Of a stretch of DNA of 64,000 bases, positions 48,801-60,070 are shown piece by piece. Position numbers and translations under genes: made by a program. Source of the DNA: Hirudo medicinalis (lineage: Eukaryota; Annelida; Clitellata; Hirudinida; Hirudinidae); assembly GCA_011800805.1 (NCBI GenBank), contig MPNW01000196.1, forward strand, positions 195,094 through 259,093. The letters run 5' to 3'. How positions within the stretch are numbered: position 1 is the stretch's first letter; each line of letters starts with the position of its first letter. A model generated the notes under the pieces. It searched no databases, had not been told where the DNA came from, and worked only from the letters and a program-made list of their open reading frames with translations.

Positions 48801-49783
48801 TAAATGGGTGAGTTTGGAAAAACAAAGTTATTTCTGTCAATACATGGGAACTTAACAATATGCAATTTGGAAAGCTTTGTTTTTGCCATGTTTTTGAGTA
48901 ATAGTTGTCATTAAAAATTTTAAGTAAATTATTATTTCTTCAATGAAATGTTCACAATTGTAAAGTTAGTCTAATCACACCTGCATTGATTTTAATAATA
49001 CAGTGAGTAGTAAGATTATTTTATTTATTTATTCAAATAAATGAACCCAAGGGTAAGCCATGCATTGCCACTTGAACGTTAAGTGAGATGCAGAGAAAAC
49101 ATAGTGAAAACATCGACTAATGGGAAAAAGTCAAAATATAAAAAAAGAAAAGAAAGAAATGAAAATAAAATAAATTAAAAAGAAAACATTGGATGAAATG
49201 AAATAGAAGAATATAAAAATAAAGTGAAATGAGTGAGGACAGAAAAACATCAGCTTAATAAGCAAATCGGAGCAAAATCTTAACAATCGGGAAGACACAA
49301 AAATTCAGAAAGATAAAGTAAAATAGAATAAGAATGGAACCAAAATAAAGTAAGAATAAATAGTAAAGAGGGAAATTCAATTGGCAGCAGTTAAGAACTC
49401 AGAGAGGTCAAGTTTATTGATGTAGCAACGGAACCTAGAGAAGGTGTCAGAGTTTACGATGTCGCCCGGTAGCCATGCTTGCTTATGTTTTACAGCGTTC
49501 AATGTCAATCATTAATTAAAATTCTGAGAGCTGAATTGATTTTATTTCACTTTTGAAATGTACACAGGTTTTATAAATTTTTATTTCTAAGATGACTTGA
49601 TGTTAATGAAATTCTATTTCTGAAATCCAGCCTCAGTGAAAATGTGATGTATTAAAACTAATTGAAATGATTTATTATTTTTGACACTTTAGACCAGAGT
49701 CTAATGAGAAGCAGATGCCAACAAAAAGAATTAATGAGAAAGAGGCTTCATCAGATGATTGTGACAGTGACGACGAATGTTAA
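45877..49783 (+). CDS. GAB/DOS-family PH-domain docking protein
   Basis: Adaptor recruited to phosphoinositides that is tyrosine-phosphorylated downstream of receptor kinases. Exons 45877-45957, 46116-46419, 46491-47549, 48100-48240, 48693-48807 and 49693-49783 join in phase to 596 aa. The N-terminal PH domain (1-125) closely resembles GAB1: CHGWLIKSPPKQK, KWKRRYFVLYAPP, RIYYLVADTEMEMNNWV. The large third exon carries seven YxxP motifs (YNVP, YDMP, YNAP, YCAP, YDVP and two YDAP), the type bound by Crk-family SH2 domains. It also has proline-rich SH3 ligands (PPVPPEKTR, PPPKPPKEKKR, PPIPARRKS); another (KPDLPAKPK) is in exon 4. The C terminus is acidic (DDCDSDDEC) and lacks the paired YVDL/YVQV-type SHP2 motifs of vertebrate GABs. 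Exon 5 uses an acceptor at 48691-48692; the TTTTAG acceptor upstream breaks the frame into exon 6. The start at 45877 matches the GAB N terminus, though an in-frame Met lies 90 bases upstream. Confidence 0.9.
47617..47711. repeat. Triplet microsatellite in GAB intron 3
   Basis: About 95 bases of AAT, GAT, GAC and GGT triplets just after the third exon. Confidence 0.8.
49370..49500 (-). mobile_element. LINE ORF2 C-terminal fragment in a GAB intron
   Basis: The minus strand reads AWLPGDIVNSDTFSRFRCYI and LDLSEFLTAAN before a stop. This matches the C-terminal WNSLP..VV.A.S...FK block of CR1/jockey-like LINEs. The A-rich, AAATAAAA-rich stretch at about 49130-49370 would be its 3' UTR. Confidence 0.6.
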
Positions 49784-50071
49784 TTTTTTGTCTGAATTTT
49801 GTCATTACATTTATTTCTATTTTAAAGTATTTGTTTTACAATGCATCCATAACTATGTTGAGTTCTAAATAACTGGCTAATTGCTAAAATATGAAATATG
49901 ACCAGAGAATAAGTCTTTAAAGTCGCTTGGTTGATCTTCGTTGAGTATGTTGTTTGGTTTCCAGAAAATCAATTTTGAACCAGAAATAGATAAGTATTGG
50001 GAGAACTTTTAGAAATTGAAACACATGAATTCTTTTAAACCTATGTTTTCGTCGAGATTTTAATGAAGCTT

Positions 50072-50077
50072 AATAAA
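50072..50077 (+). promoter_or_regulatory. Candidate poly(A) signal, GAB-like gene
   Basis: AATAAA about 290 bases beyond the stop codon on the plus strand. Confidence 0.5.
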
Positions 50078-50226
50078 TGATTGAAATTATTATGCGCAAC
50101 ATATAGACTTTTTAATGTGCCCGCTCAAACGTTATTGCACACACCAGATTTGAAGGCAAACATTCGGATAAAATGTCGGCTGTAAAAAGTTTATCTCGAA
50201 AAACAATTCTGAACATTTATTTGCAC

Positions 50227-50232
50227 TTTATT
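50227..50232 (-). promoter_or_regulatory. Poly(A) signal, unrecognised minus-strand gene
   Basis: Minus-strand AATAAA 80 bases after the stop codon at 50312-50314, about 155 bases from the poly(A) signal of the converging GAB-like gene. Confidence 0.5.
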
Positions 50233-50311
50233 ATGGTTTAAAATAAATGTGTTTAAATGTGGTTTTAGAGCTGATCCTTTCGTGTCGTTCTTTTTTTTAT
50301 CATGGATAAAT

Positions 50312-53176
50312 TCAACTTTTTAACTGGCACTTGAGGCGGCTTCCCCTTCTCCCTGACATGATGTTGGGCATTTTTCTCTGACCCTTCCAAATGATCTTTG
50401 ATTTCCGAGGTCGCGACTTCTGTTGCCTTGGAAAAGTGGAGCTTGTCACACCACCGGAGGACGTGTTATTCGGCTTTGAGTCGCGAAATTTGTCGGAATC
50501 GATTTTTCTCCTTGTGCGCTTATCCGTATTGTCCACTGAGGTTTCTTCCCGGTTTTTTCTGTTTTCTCGTCTGATGTCAATCTCTTCTTTGCAAGGAAGC
50601 TTGGCTGCGGGGGCTACTTTTCGGGAAGTTTTATGCCGCGAATCACGACCGATAATGCCGTCAGGACACGGGACTAATTCAAATCTTATGCTAGATTTCT
50701 CTTCATCAGGAAGTTTATTGTCGTAATCAGATATATAAATTTCAACATCGTGGACTTTATTTTCGGTCGTGTCCTTATTTATGATCTGATTCTTCGTAAC
50801 TTTTACGGCCCTTGCGGAATGTTTCTCTTTATCCTTTAAACCCCCTTCCAACTCGGGTGAGTAGAATATCGAGTGACTCCGCGGAAGATTAATCGGCCGG
50901 CCTGCAGCAGTCTGATTCTCTCCGACCTTCATATCTCTCGAAGACGTGTGTTCTTGGAAATGGCCGACCGGGTTATGTGCCGATACAGTGAGAGTAGGAC
51001 ACAGAGAAAATGGGTAATTGGTGAATTGTCTATCTCTTCTCTTGTATTCTTCAAAGCGGGGACTCAATGTGGCAGCATCTGCTGTGCGAGGAATGGTGGC
51101 TGGAGAGATGCTCAAGTCGTCGAAACTGGAGCCGATGGCGGTTTCACTGTCCAGTTCGACGTTTGGCGAAAGACCCCCGGACACTGACCAGGTCTGGTAT
51201 CTCTGAAATTTTTGTCGGATTCTGTCGGCTTCATCGCTTATTCTCCCCAGCTGATCTGCTATTTTGACGTCTCTTGAGGCGAGCTTGGCCTGTAATACGT
51301 TATCATGATGTTCGTTAAAAGAATTAGAAGAACATCCCAGCAGCTATAAAAAGACCATTCACGACCATCTCTGAATGGAAATAACATTGTATGGCACATT
51401 CGCTCAGCCATAAAACTCCCCTCAACTGAGTGACATCTGGTATGCTCTTAAAAATGGGCTCTGACCTTAGTGAGGCTATTTTTAATAACGACATTATTAA
51501 GCTAAAATGCTTGAATTTAATTACTGGTTTTACATTCTCGACAGAGATGAATATAAAGTGACAAGAAGCAACAGTGACAAGTTATTTACCAAAGTAAATC
51601 CAGTCCAAAGTTAGAAATGACAACCTCAAGAAACACTTTAAGAGCGATGACGTCAATGGAACAATGATCGAATTGTTGCTTCTTGTTCTTGTTTACACTC
51701 GATTGGTTTAATAACTTCATCTACCATTAGGCTCGTTAGGTTTGGTGAGCATCGTCATAAATGGTGGCCAGAAAGATGGAGCTATAAAATTAGTCAAAAA
51801 TGATTTAAATTTGACGATAAGAGGAGTACGAAAGCAAATTGTATGAAATCTGATGTTCCTTGTGGAGTTGCATTCCTTCCACGTTCGTCTTCATAAAAGA
51901 ACATCCCGCATTTTGAAATGCCAGGACGCCAACCTCGATCAAAGCATTTACCTCCGAAATCATTTCTTCTGCAAAAACGCCTGCTTTTATCTCATCCCAG
52001 TTGATTCCTAAATTTCCGCCAATCATCCACATTTTCTCTGGAAAGTTCTGTTTACAAAGATGTGAGACACCTGTTGGTCAAGACTTGTGTTACAAGGACT
52101 TGACAGTGTAATGATGCATGAATAATGCAATGCTGGGATAATGGAGTGGCGGAATAATGGGATGTAATTTGTGACAATTTTGTCGCTAGCCGTTTCTTCT
52201 TTTTTATCTGTTTTTTTTGTTCATGTTAACATTCTCAAATGAATTCAATTTGAGGCATTATTGAACATTTAACGTAGTAATTTAGTAAAGTATTTAGCGT
52301 CACTCGCACAGCTTGCCAACTTGTTAGTTGTTAGCGCTAGTAATTTAAAGTTAGTTTAACTTTTGACGGTCATGCAGAACATGCACATCGTTAATATTAA
52401 CAAATATATTTCCTCATCCATATTGGTTTTATTATAAAATATAACAATACAAATGAACAATACACGAACACGAAACTCGTTCTCAGAATCATTAGAAGAA
52501 CCTTCATGCAACCGATAAATTGCACTCGGATCTGCAATTAAATGAGTGATGGCGGATGTTGAAGACGATGGACTGAAGCATGAATGAATGAATGAATGAA
52601 TGAAAGAAGAAATGAATATCCGCTTACAATCAAGAAAAGAAATTTCACGATTGTTAGGAATCGATTTGGGATTTGAAATTTTGGATAAAGGAAGAGCTTT
52701 GAGAGATCGGCAGGATACCACTAATCTAAACAATAATGAATAGAGTTATCTCTGTCCAATGACAATTCATTAAGTTTTCTTAAAAACTTTTTGTGTGTGA
52801 CAAAGTGGATAATTCTAGCTTTGATAAGTCATTTTCGTCGAGCTTGTTATAAAAACTATTTGATAACAACCACGAATTATTATTTTCTTGCAAGAAATAA
52901 AAATGTTAAAAGTTCGTGGACACGGAGAACAAACAGCAAACGTAAACCAACGATCTCGTTGACGAGGAGAAACATCCTTCTCTCCTCCGACCCTTCCTTC
53001 CGTCCATCTTCGCAGGAATCCAGAATTCTCCTCAGTTGGTTCGTCTTACAGTGAAGTTTTTCTGCTGCCTGAATTCTTGAGGCCTGAAACTTGTGGCAGG
53101 ACAAAGTTGTTTCGCTCATGCCACTGCCTGGCCACAAGGCTCTCGGATCACAAGACATGAGTCTCTGCATGGCGAC
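50312..53176 (-). CDS. Unrecognised multi-exon protein, basic C terminus
   Basis: Three exons join in phase: 52952-53176 (good CCTTTACCCAG acceptor; a Met in good context, GCCATGC, about six bases in), 51952-52047, and 50312-51289. The product is about 430 aa from that Met, or more if further 5' exons exist. The first exon has a helical, charged part (KLHCKTNQLRRILDSCEDGR). The second reads MWMIGGNLGINWDEIKAGVF. The third starts with a likely coiled coil (DVKIADQLGRISDEADRIRQ), then a Ser/Thr-rich, low-complexity region, and ends in a strongly basic tail (RKSKIIWKGQRKMPNIMSGR). No catalytic domain, membrane segment or known family is evident; a cytoskeletal or scaffold role would be a guess. 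The donor of the first exon (GTTGGT) is acceptable but not ideal. It converges on the GAB-like gene. Confidence 0.6.
52581..52604. repeat. (GAAT)n microsatellite
   Basis: About five to six tetranucleotide units in the intron of the unrecognised minus-strand gene. The open frame that crosses it on the minus strand (52356-52733) owes its SFIHSFIHS repeat to these units. Confidence 0.85.
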
Positions 53177-54012
53177 CTGGGTAAAGGTTAAAGGTTATAG
53201 AGAACATACTCTGGATTAATGCTTGTTGTCTTCGTTAATTGTCGATAGCAGTTGAAATGTTGACATAAAGTGAATGTCTTAAAGATTTTAACCTGAACTT
53301 ATTATTAAGGATTTAATAAATTTACATAAATTTAATAACTTAATAAACATATCATGATTCCAGCTTCACTTAGTACTTTTCGTTTACTTTATAACTCGAT
53401 TGAATGATTAACGGATGGATCTAATTACGGATAAGGATTGAAATTGTGAATAATAGAAACACCCCATACCCCACCAAATCCCCATCTCGGTCCGATTGAG
53501 CAATATATCCCCAAGGCTCAACTGAGCCAACACAAAGCACAACTGCCTACTTTGAAATTACTGTCCCTCCTGCACAATGGAAGATAATAAGGATGATCTG
53601 TGGTCACACCACCTCCCTTCATTAAGTTCGACTTAATAATCAGCCTCTTTCTGCACAACTATGGAGTTTGTTTTGTTATCGCGAGATCTTTTGACGTTTC
53701 TTAGGCATTTTTGTAGCGTAATAAAATTCACTTGTGGTAAATTATTTAACGAAATATCTTCGCGATAATAAAAATGAAGGAAGGATTTGACTTGAAGCTT
53801 AGTTAAGAGTATACACAAATATACACATATTGATAAACCAATGATGCCTTTGGCTGATTTTCATAAAATATCTCCCACAATTTATAAGAACATGGAAATA
53901 TTCGAAATGAGGTGAGAAATAAAAACTCATTTACTTTTCATCGGAATCCTTTCAACGATTTCCGGACTCTTCGACGAACAAGAAAAAAAATCTTTCGATG
54001 AAGCTCCGCAAC

Positions 54013-54210
54013 AAGAACAGCAACGATGATGACTACAGCAACAACATCAACATCAACAGCAACAACAACAACAAAGTAGAATTTTGTTGTCGTCGCTCGA
54101 GTCGTTTGAAATAGACCAAGACCGATGTCTCGGTGATTGCGAGTCGTGAATTTCAACAATTATTCAACAACAACTCATCAACAACAACTTATCAACAACA
54201 ACAACTGTTA
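54013..54210. repeat. CAA/CAT-rich triplet region
   Basis: Two blocks of CAA, CAG and CAT triplets (about 54013-54076 and 54153-54210). The valine-rich minus-strand frame across it is a repeat artefact. Confidence 0.75.
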
Positions 54211-55229
54211 CAAGTACCACAACTACGGACTACTAACAATTCTTTCTCTTCAACAACTGCAGCTCTGAATATCAGGAACTCGCTTCATGCCAATTAAAAT
54301 TCCAATGGTGGCTCATAATTAACAATTTGTGATGATGATGATAATAATAATAATAATAATATTTGTAATTTTAACTGCATAATTGAATTGCATCACATCA
54401 CATTTATAATCTGTGCTAATTAACAGGTTAGTGATGAAATTAGTTAAGTATTAGTGAGGTTTTGGTTTTGATGATGATGACTCAAGAAAACATTTACCTG
54501 TTGTATAATTGATTTATTGAATTAATTAATTAATTATCATAAATAAGGTTCACGTTCACCCCATTTGCAAGGTAATGCCTCCCGATATCCGACGATAAGA
54601 ATAAATATGAGCATACTAAACATTCAGTAATATGCAAATTATCTAATTATTATTGCAATTATTCAATATTTATTCGACTAATTAGCAGGCTCAATAATCG
54701 ATGAATTAAACCGAATTGAATGAATTAAACTGATGGAAGAATACAAATATTGTGAAAACAATTGAAAAGTGCGCCTTCTTTATTTAAATGAACAATTGAG
54801 CAGAGTTGAAATAAAAATAGCTCTCAGCATCATAATAATAAATTGATGAGTCACCTCATAATTTTCATATTCACACATTCATAATTTTGTATGTGTGCAT
54901 CCTAATAATTATAAATAGATTTCATATGGTTACGAATAACTGTGTAATTATGATATAATTAAAATAGTAGCAGTCCCTAATTGTGAATAAATGTGAATAA
55001 TTACAAAAAATTATGAACGAAACGAAAGCACTTGATGACCCAGAAGAGGATGACGAACCTGCATCAGTTACTGACATGCTTAATCACATCTATATTTTTG
55101 ACGAAATTTGTTAATAAGTTGGTAATATTAATTATTTGAAATTAATTTGTGGATACTTTTAATTAAATACTTTTCTCGGCAACTTAAAACATTTAGCCAA
55201 TTAATATGATATAAATACAAATATTTCGT

Positions 55230-55920
55230 CACTATACATAATATATATATAAATAATTACTAATAATAATATTAATAATAATAACAATACAATATAATAA
55301 TATTAATAATAATAACAATACAATATAATAATATTAATAATAATAACAATACAATATAATAATATTACTAAATAATTAATTAATATAATAATTACTAAAT
55401 AATATTACTAAATAATAATAAAATAATATTAATATTATTATTAATAACGTAATAATATAATAACAACAATAATAATAATATAATAATATTAATAAATAAT
55501 AAATAATAATAATAATAATTATTAAATAATTTCTAAAATATATTATTAATATAATATTATATATTATTTATATATAATTTAATTAATAATAATAATATTA
55601 AAATTTATTAATAATAATATTATAAATAATTATTTATATATAATTTAATTATTAATAATAATATTACAATTTATTATTAATAATATTAATAGATAATAAA
55701 TTATTTTTATTTTTATTTAATTATTTTTATATTAATTTTAATATTAATAATTTTAAAATATATATATATATATATAATATAATTTTATATATATTTCTAT
55801 AATATATATATTATATGAATAATATAATTATTATATTATTAAAAATAATAATCTATTAAATTATAATAATAATCTAATAAATAATAATATATTATTATAA
55901 ATAATAAAATAATTATTTAA
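55230..55920. repeat. ~690-bp almost pure AT tract
   Basis: Composed nearly only of A and T (AAT, TAA and TA units, with a TATATATA run near 55758). An ordered section at about 55257-55370 repeats a ~42-bp unit (ATAATATTAATAATAATAAC...) about three times. Confidence 0.85.
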
Positions 55921-56406
55921 TTTATTGATATTAAGTTTGGAAGCTTACAAAGTAAATATTTATAAAATTTAAAACACTCAACAACCGAACTGCACACGCG
56001 AGGAAGGGATTTGTTATTAAAAGTTGTGATGATAATGATGATAGTCTTTAAACTAAGTGATGTTAATGATGAATAAATCTGCATTCTAAATGATGATGCC
56101 CACTCAACGATTTGCTGGACATTCGCCAAAGCACATTATTGGAGATTAAGGAACAGTGCACTTCACGGTCGAGTGATTCCCGCCCGGAGATTCTGTTTAA
56201 CATGGAGTCCCTTTAAGTGGTTGTAATTCGTGCTAAACTTGGTCACGCCCGTACGATCAGCAGAAGGACGAAGGAAATCTGAAGATGGATTCTTTGGAAT
56301 GCTTGGTGACGTGTGTCTGAAAATCGATAACAACCAAGTGTTTCACTTGAATTGGAAAATCTTTCTATCAGTATTTCTATCGGACCGAGAGTTTTACGCA
56401 GGAAAA

Positions 56407-56512
56407 ATGTTGAACTTTTAAATGTTCAATATTAATTTATAATATGTTGAACTTTTAAATGTTCAATATTAATTTATAATATGTTGAACTTTTAAATGTT
56501 CAATATATTATT
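56407..56512. repeat. 37-bp tandem repeat, ~2.8 copies
   Basis: The unit ATGTTGAACTTTTAAATGTT starts at 56407, 56444 and 56481. Each unit contains an inverted pair TTGAAC...GTTCAA around an 8-base centre, so each copy could fold into a small hairpin. Confidence 0.85.
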
Positions 56513-56759
56513 TTATAATATTTTAAAATCGAAAGTTGAAATTATTTAAAAATATTAGAAAGTAGAAAATTTCTCGCAGAAAACCTTCTCAAAGTTTAGA
56601 GATGAAATTTTGACTTTTTGAGGTTTTAAATTTTTTCCCATTATTTTGTTCGCCTTAAAATATCTTTTTCTTTGCTTTTTCCAGCTTCTGATGAACAATT
56701 TTAAGAAAACCTGGCGATTCTTTGTTTAATCAGCATTTGTTTCAGAAATGTCTTTCAAT

Positions 56760-56875
56760 GGATATTCATGGATATTCGTGGATATTCGTGGAAATTCATG
56801 GATATTCGTGGATATTCGTGGATATTCGTGGATATTCGTGGATATTCATGGATATTCGTGGATATTCATGGATAC
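56760..56875. repeat. 10-bp minisatellite, ~11-12 copies
   Basis: Unit GGATATTCGT with a few GGATATTCAT and one GGAAATTCAT variant. The WIFVDIRG-like frame across it is an artefact of the repeat. Confidence 0.9.
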
Positions 56876-57161
56876 AATTCCATTGCAATGGCCATTGAAA
56901 CATCTTCAACTCCAATTTTCTTTCTTTTTTTGGAGAATATTTTTTAAAATTCTTCAAAGGCACATTCGCATTCCAATAATTTCAAACTAATGTAAGAATC
57001 TTTTCATTCAACTTTTTTCTAATTTACCTATTTCGCAGTTTTATTCAGAAATGTTTCTAGAAATGTTGAATATTCATTTATTTTGTTTTAATCTCCTACT
57101 TACAACTTTGTGTGGTTAGAAATTAGCTAATCCATAAGGATTTGCGGTTCGTGTGGATGAT

Positions 57162-57288
57162 CCAACCATCCGTTCGACCGTCCATCCGTCCATCTATCTC
57201 TTCCTCCATCTGTCTGTCCATCCCTCTATCTATCTCTTCCTCCATCTGTATGACCATCCCTCCATCTGTCTGTCCGTCCGTCCATCGC
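57162..57288. repeat. CCAT/CCGT/TCTG tetranucleotide-rich block
   Basis: A run of CCGT, CCAT and CTGT units, with the longer phrase CTATCTCTTCCTCCATCTGT repeated twice about 47 bases apart. Confidence 0.8.
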
Positions 57289-58089
57289 ACTTAAAACAAT
57301 TCGCTCAATCGATTGAATATTGAATCAGTTAAAAGTGGGTTCCAGAAGGTCAAGAAAGTACTTTTTTAAGTCAGAATTTTAAAAATACAAATATTTTTCT
57401 TCTCTGCATTCCAACATTTAAGTGGCTTGAAATTAAAACATGAAATAATATTCGATTGTTGTTAAAATAACGAAATGAAATAAAATCAATCAAAAATATT
57501 TTTAACGCATTTAAATTTTTTAATGTTTAAATTGAATGAATAAACTTGGTTAATTAATATACAATTAAACGGTTTTCATAATGTTCTTCAACAATTTAGG
57601 AATCAGTAATTCAACTGATATTTTCATAAATATTTCAATAAATACTTTATTAAATATTTTAATAACTAATTAAATAAATATTTGAAATAAATAATAAAAT
57701 ATTATTAAAGTTCTTGTTAACAAATAATTTGTAATAATTTGAAATATATCATTGAAATTTATTGTTTTCAATTGTTTAAAAAACTCTTTTTGATTAGGCA
57801 GGATAATTTTATTCAGAAATATATATATTTTTTTATTATATTATTATATTATTGTATTATTATGTTGTTATTACAGATTTGTGCCAGAAATACAAAAAAT
57901 CAAAAAAATGTTATTGATGCTTAATTTGACAACTTAAGTTATTCATAATTTATGAATTTGCGAGTATTTAATTTGTGAGATGATTTGGAAAGTCTTGATA
58001 CTTGCATTTCTATTATTACATTAGTATTTTTTAAATTTAAGAAGCAATTAGAAGCAATTTTATTTTTCAGTACGTTCGTTTCAACCTGG

Positions 58090-58305
58090 TCCAACAATTT
58101 TCCTGCACCAACGGCTTGCAGGTTTCCCGCTCGGGTTGCGTTCCTGCACACGCCGGTAATGGCAACCGCAATAATGTGTCGTGTTCGAAACCCAGCTTGC
58201 ACTGCCGCAAGCGCTCTTGGGAAGGAGCGCTATGTAAATGGTTAACAAAAAGCCTCTGACGTTAAGCATATGGCACTATATAAATGAACTGCATTTGCAT
58301 TTATA
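58090..58305 (+). mobile_element. SINE-like repeat, copy 2
   Basis: Longer copy of the repeat at 19628. It includes a possible 5' tRNA-like part (GGCTTGCAGGTTTCCCGC...), the box-B-like GTGTTCGAAACCC, then GCGCTCTTGGGAAGGAGCGC and the tail GAACTGCATTTGC. GCGCT...AGCGC around CTTGGGAA can form a stem. Polymerase III origin is inferred from the box B alone. Confidence 0.5.
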
Positions 58306-59533
58306 TTTCTGGGTGCTTTACACCTGTGCACTTCCAAATGAATGCCTGCAACTAAAAACTGCAACACAATTATGCTGTGGAAGTTTGAAATCGAAAGAAC
58401 AGGAATATGTAAATCCAACTGATTGGAGACCAGGAAAGACTTAGGGCTTATTTCAATTAGAACTTGATTCACATCTGTGAAATGATTTTTTTTTGTCATT
58501 TGGTATTCTCTTTGTAAACAAATAAATGAAGTCTGTTTATCAGTAGGTGAATGTTTATCAGTGAATGTTTATCAGTGAATGATTCTAATTATTTTATCAT
58601 TTCATCCCGATGTTCATAAAAGTGTTTGTCATCATTCTGTCAATATTTAATTAAATGTTTTTCGTAAGTCATGTCACAACAATGTCATTACTTGTTTATA
58701 ATGTAATGCAACACAATTTATTATTTGACTGTGTTAAATGATAATTCAAAATTGAAATTTAAACAAATAAATAATAATAATTAAATCATAATAAATCTTT
58801 CAATTTTTAACTTTTAACTTAAAATTATTTTCTACAATTAAATCATAGTTTTAAATAAAGTATTGAAACGCACTCAGAACATTCGTTACTTATAATCTTT
58901 GGTTTAACAGCAATCAAAGCATGATGAATTCATGTGTCACTAAGCATTAGTGATCCTGTGAATACTATATAATGACAAACCTTAGAAACTAACATACTGC
59001 CTGCAGGAGGTGAATTATTTAAAGTATTGCACAACTAATTTTTCATATTTATAAAAATATTTGTATTGCAAGAATAGTATTTGTTTATTAACAAATTCAA
59101 AGGATTTGTTCAGCTTAATCGAATTACAAAATATAGCACAAAAAATACTACTTTTCATAAAAGCATTTGCATTAGTCTGTTCACATTCTTTTTGTAAGGA
59201 GTTTGATCTTCAAAGTGAAAACTTTAGTAGCTAGTGAATAATAAATGATGTAATAAGTAATAATTACACAAATAAATGTTGTAATAAGTGGGGCTGCAGA
59301 TTGATTAATTTTGTAATCTCCATTAATCGTGCGATAAACGTTTTTAATCTTAGATTAGAGCATAATTAATCGAACCATCTTATTTCTCAAATAATTTCCC
59401 AATATATTTCAATTTTATCCAAAAATCAATTTTATTCTTTATTTATATGAAAAATGCTCACAATAGCAGTTTGGAAATAGTTTTTTGTGTTTCATTAACA
59501 TTTAACCAGTTGCTGAGGCAGACGAGTCTGTTG

Positions 59534-59568
59534 ATGTTGATGTTGATGTTGATGTTGATGTTGATAGG
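59534..59568. repeat. (TTGATG)n microsatellite
   Basis: Five to six hexamer units. Confidence 0.8.
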
Positions 59569-60070
59569 AGACAGAGAAGCACTTTTCTTATTCATAACAA
59601 GTACAGAAAGGAACAATAACCGTTCACATGGCAAAGCCATAGCTGCAAAAGCTAAGTATTTGAAAGCTTTGGCAAACAAAAGGCCATGTGATTGCGCAGG
59701 TCAATCTGCAACACTAATAATAAATATTTTTTTATTTTATTTTGTTTGTTATCAACTTCGGTCAAATGGTCATTCAACCTCTTACATGACCTCTGTGTAA
59801 TCAAGAAAACAGAAATGCACAAATTGAGCGAAAGCACCAATGGCAGCAAAAACTAAACTAATTCCCCGAAGTTCAAAAATAAAAAAAAATACAATCGTTT
59901 GTGGACACAAAAAAAAGAAGGAAATTGTTTTTAGGTGAGATATTGATTTAAGTTCACGAATAACCGAGAAACGAGAAACAGATGATGAATTTACAATATC
60001 GACAGACAGGGAGTTCCGTGATGAACTCGGTCACAGAAGAAATTCATAGTAGTTTCTCATCTAATTTTAC

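Larger units (their letters stand above)
53177..60060. other. Long gene-free region rich in simple repeats
   Basis: No cellular gene is supported over almost 7 kb. Promoter and 5' exons of the minus-strand gene ending at 53176 may lie at the left end. The named repeats inside are listed separately. Confidence 0.5.

Noticed and set aside
50873..51267. Plus-strand frames opposite the unrecognised minus-strand gene
   Set aside because: Antisense shadows; the minus strand has in-phase exons and a poly(A) signal.
52356..52733. 125-codon minus-strand frame as an exon
   Set aside because: It crosses the (GAAT)n microsatellite and has no matching splice sites with the neighbouring exons.
53938..54159. 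Valine-rich 73-codon frame as a membrane protein
   Set aside because: The hydrophobic run comes from reading CAA/CAT triplet repeats on the minus strand.
56748..56990. WIFVDIRG-repeat protein
   Set aside because: Produced by the 10-bp minisatellite; every frame through it stays open.
58160..58200. tRNA gene at the box-B-like sequence
   Set aside because: No acceptor stem or cloverleaf can be built; the repeated copy at 19.6 kb shows it is a SINE-like repeat.
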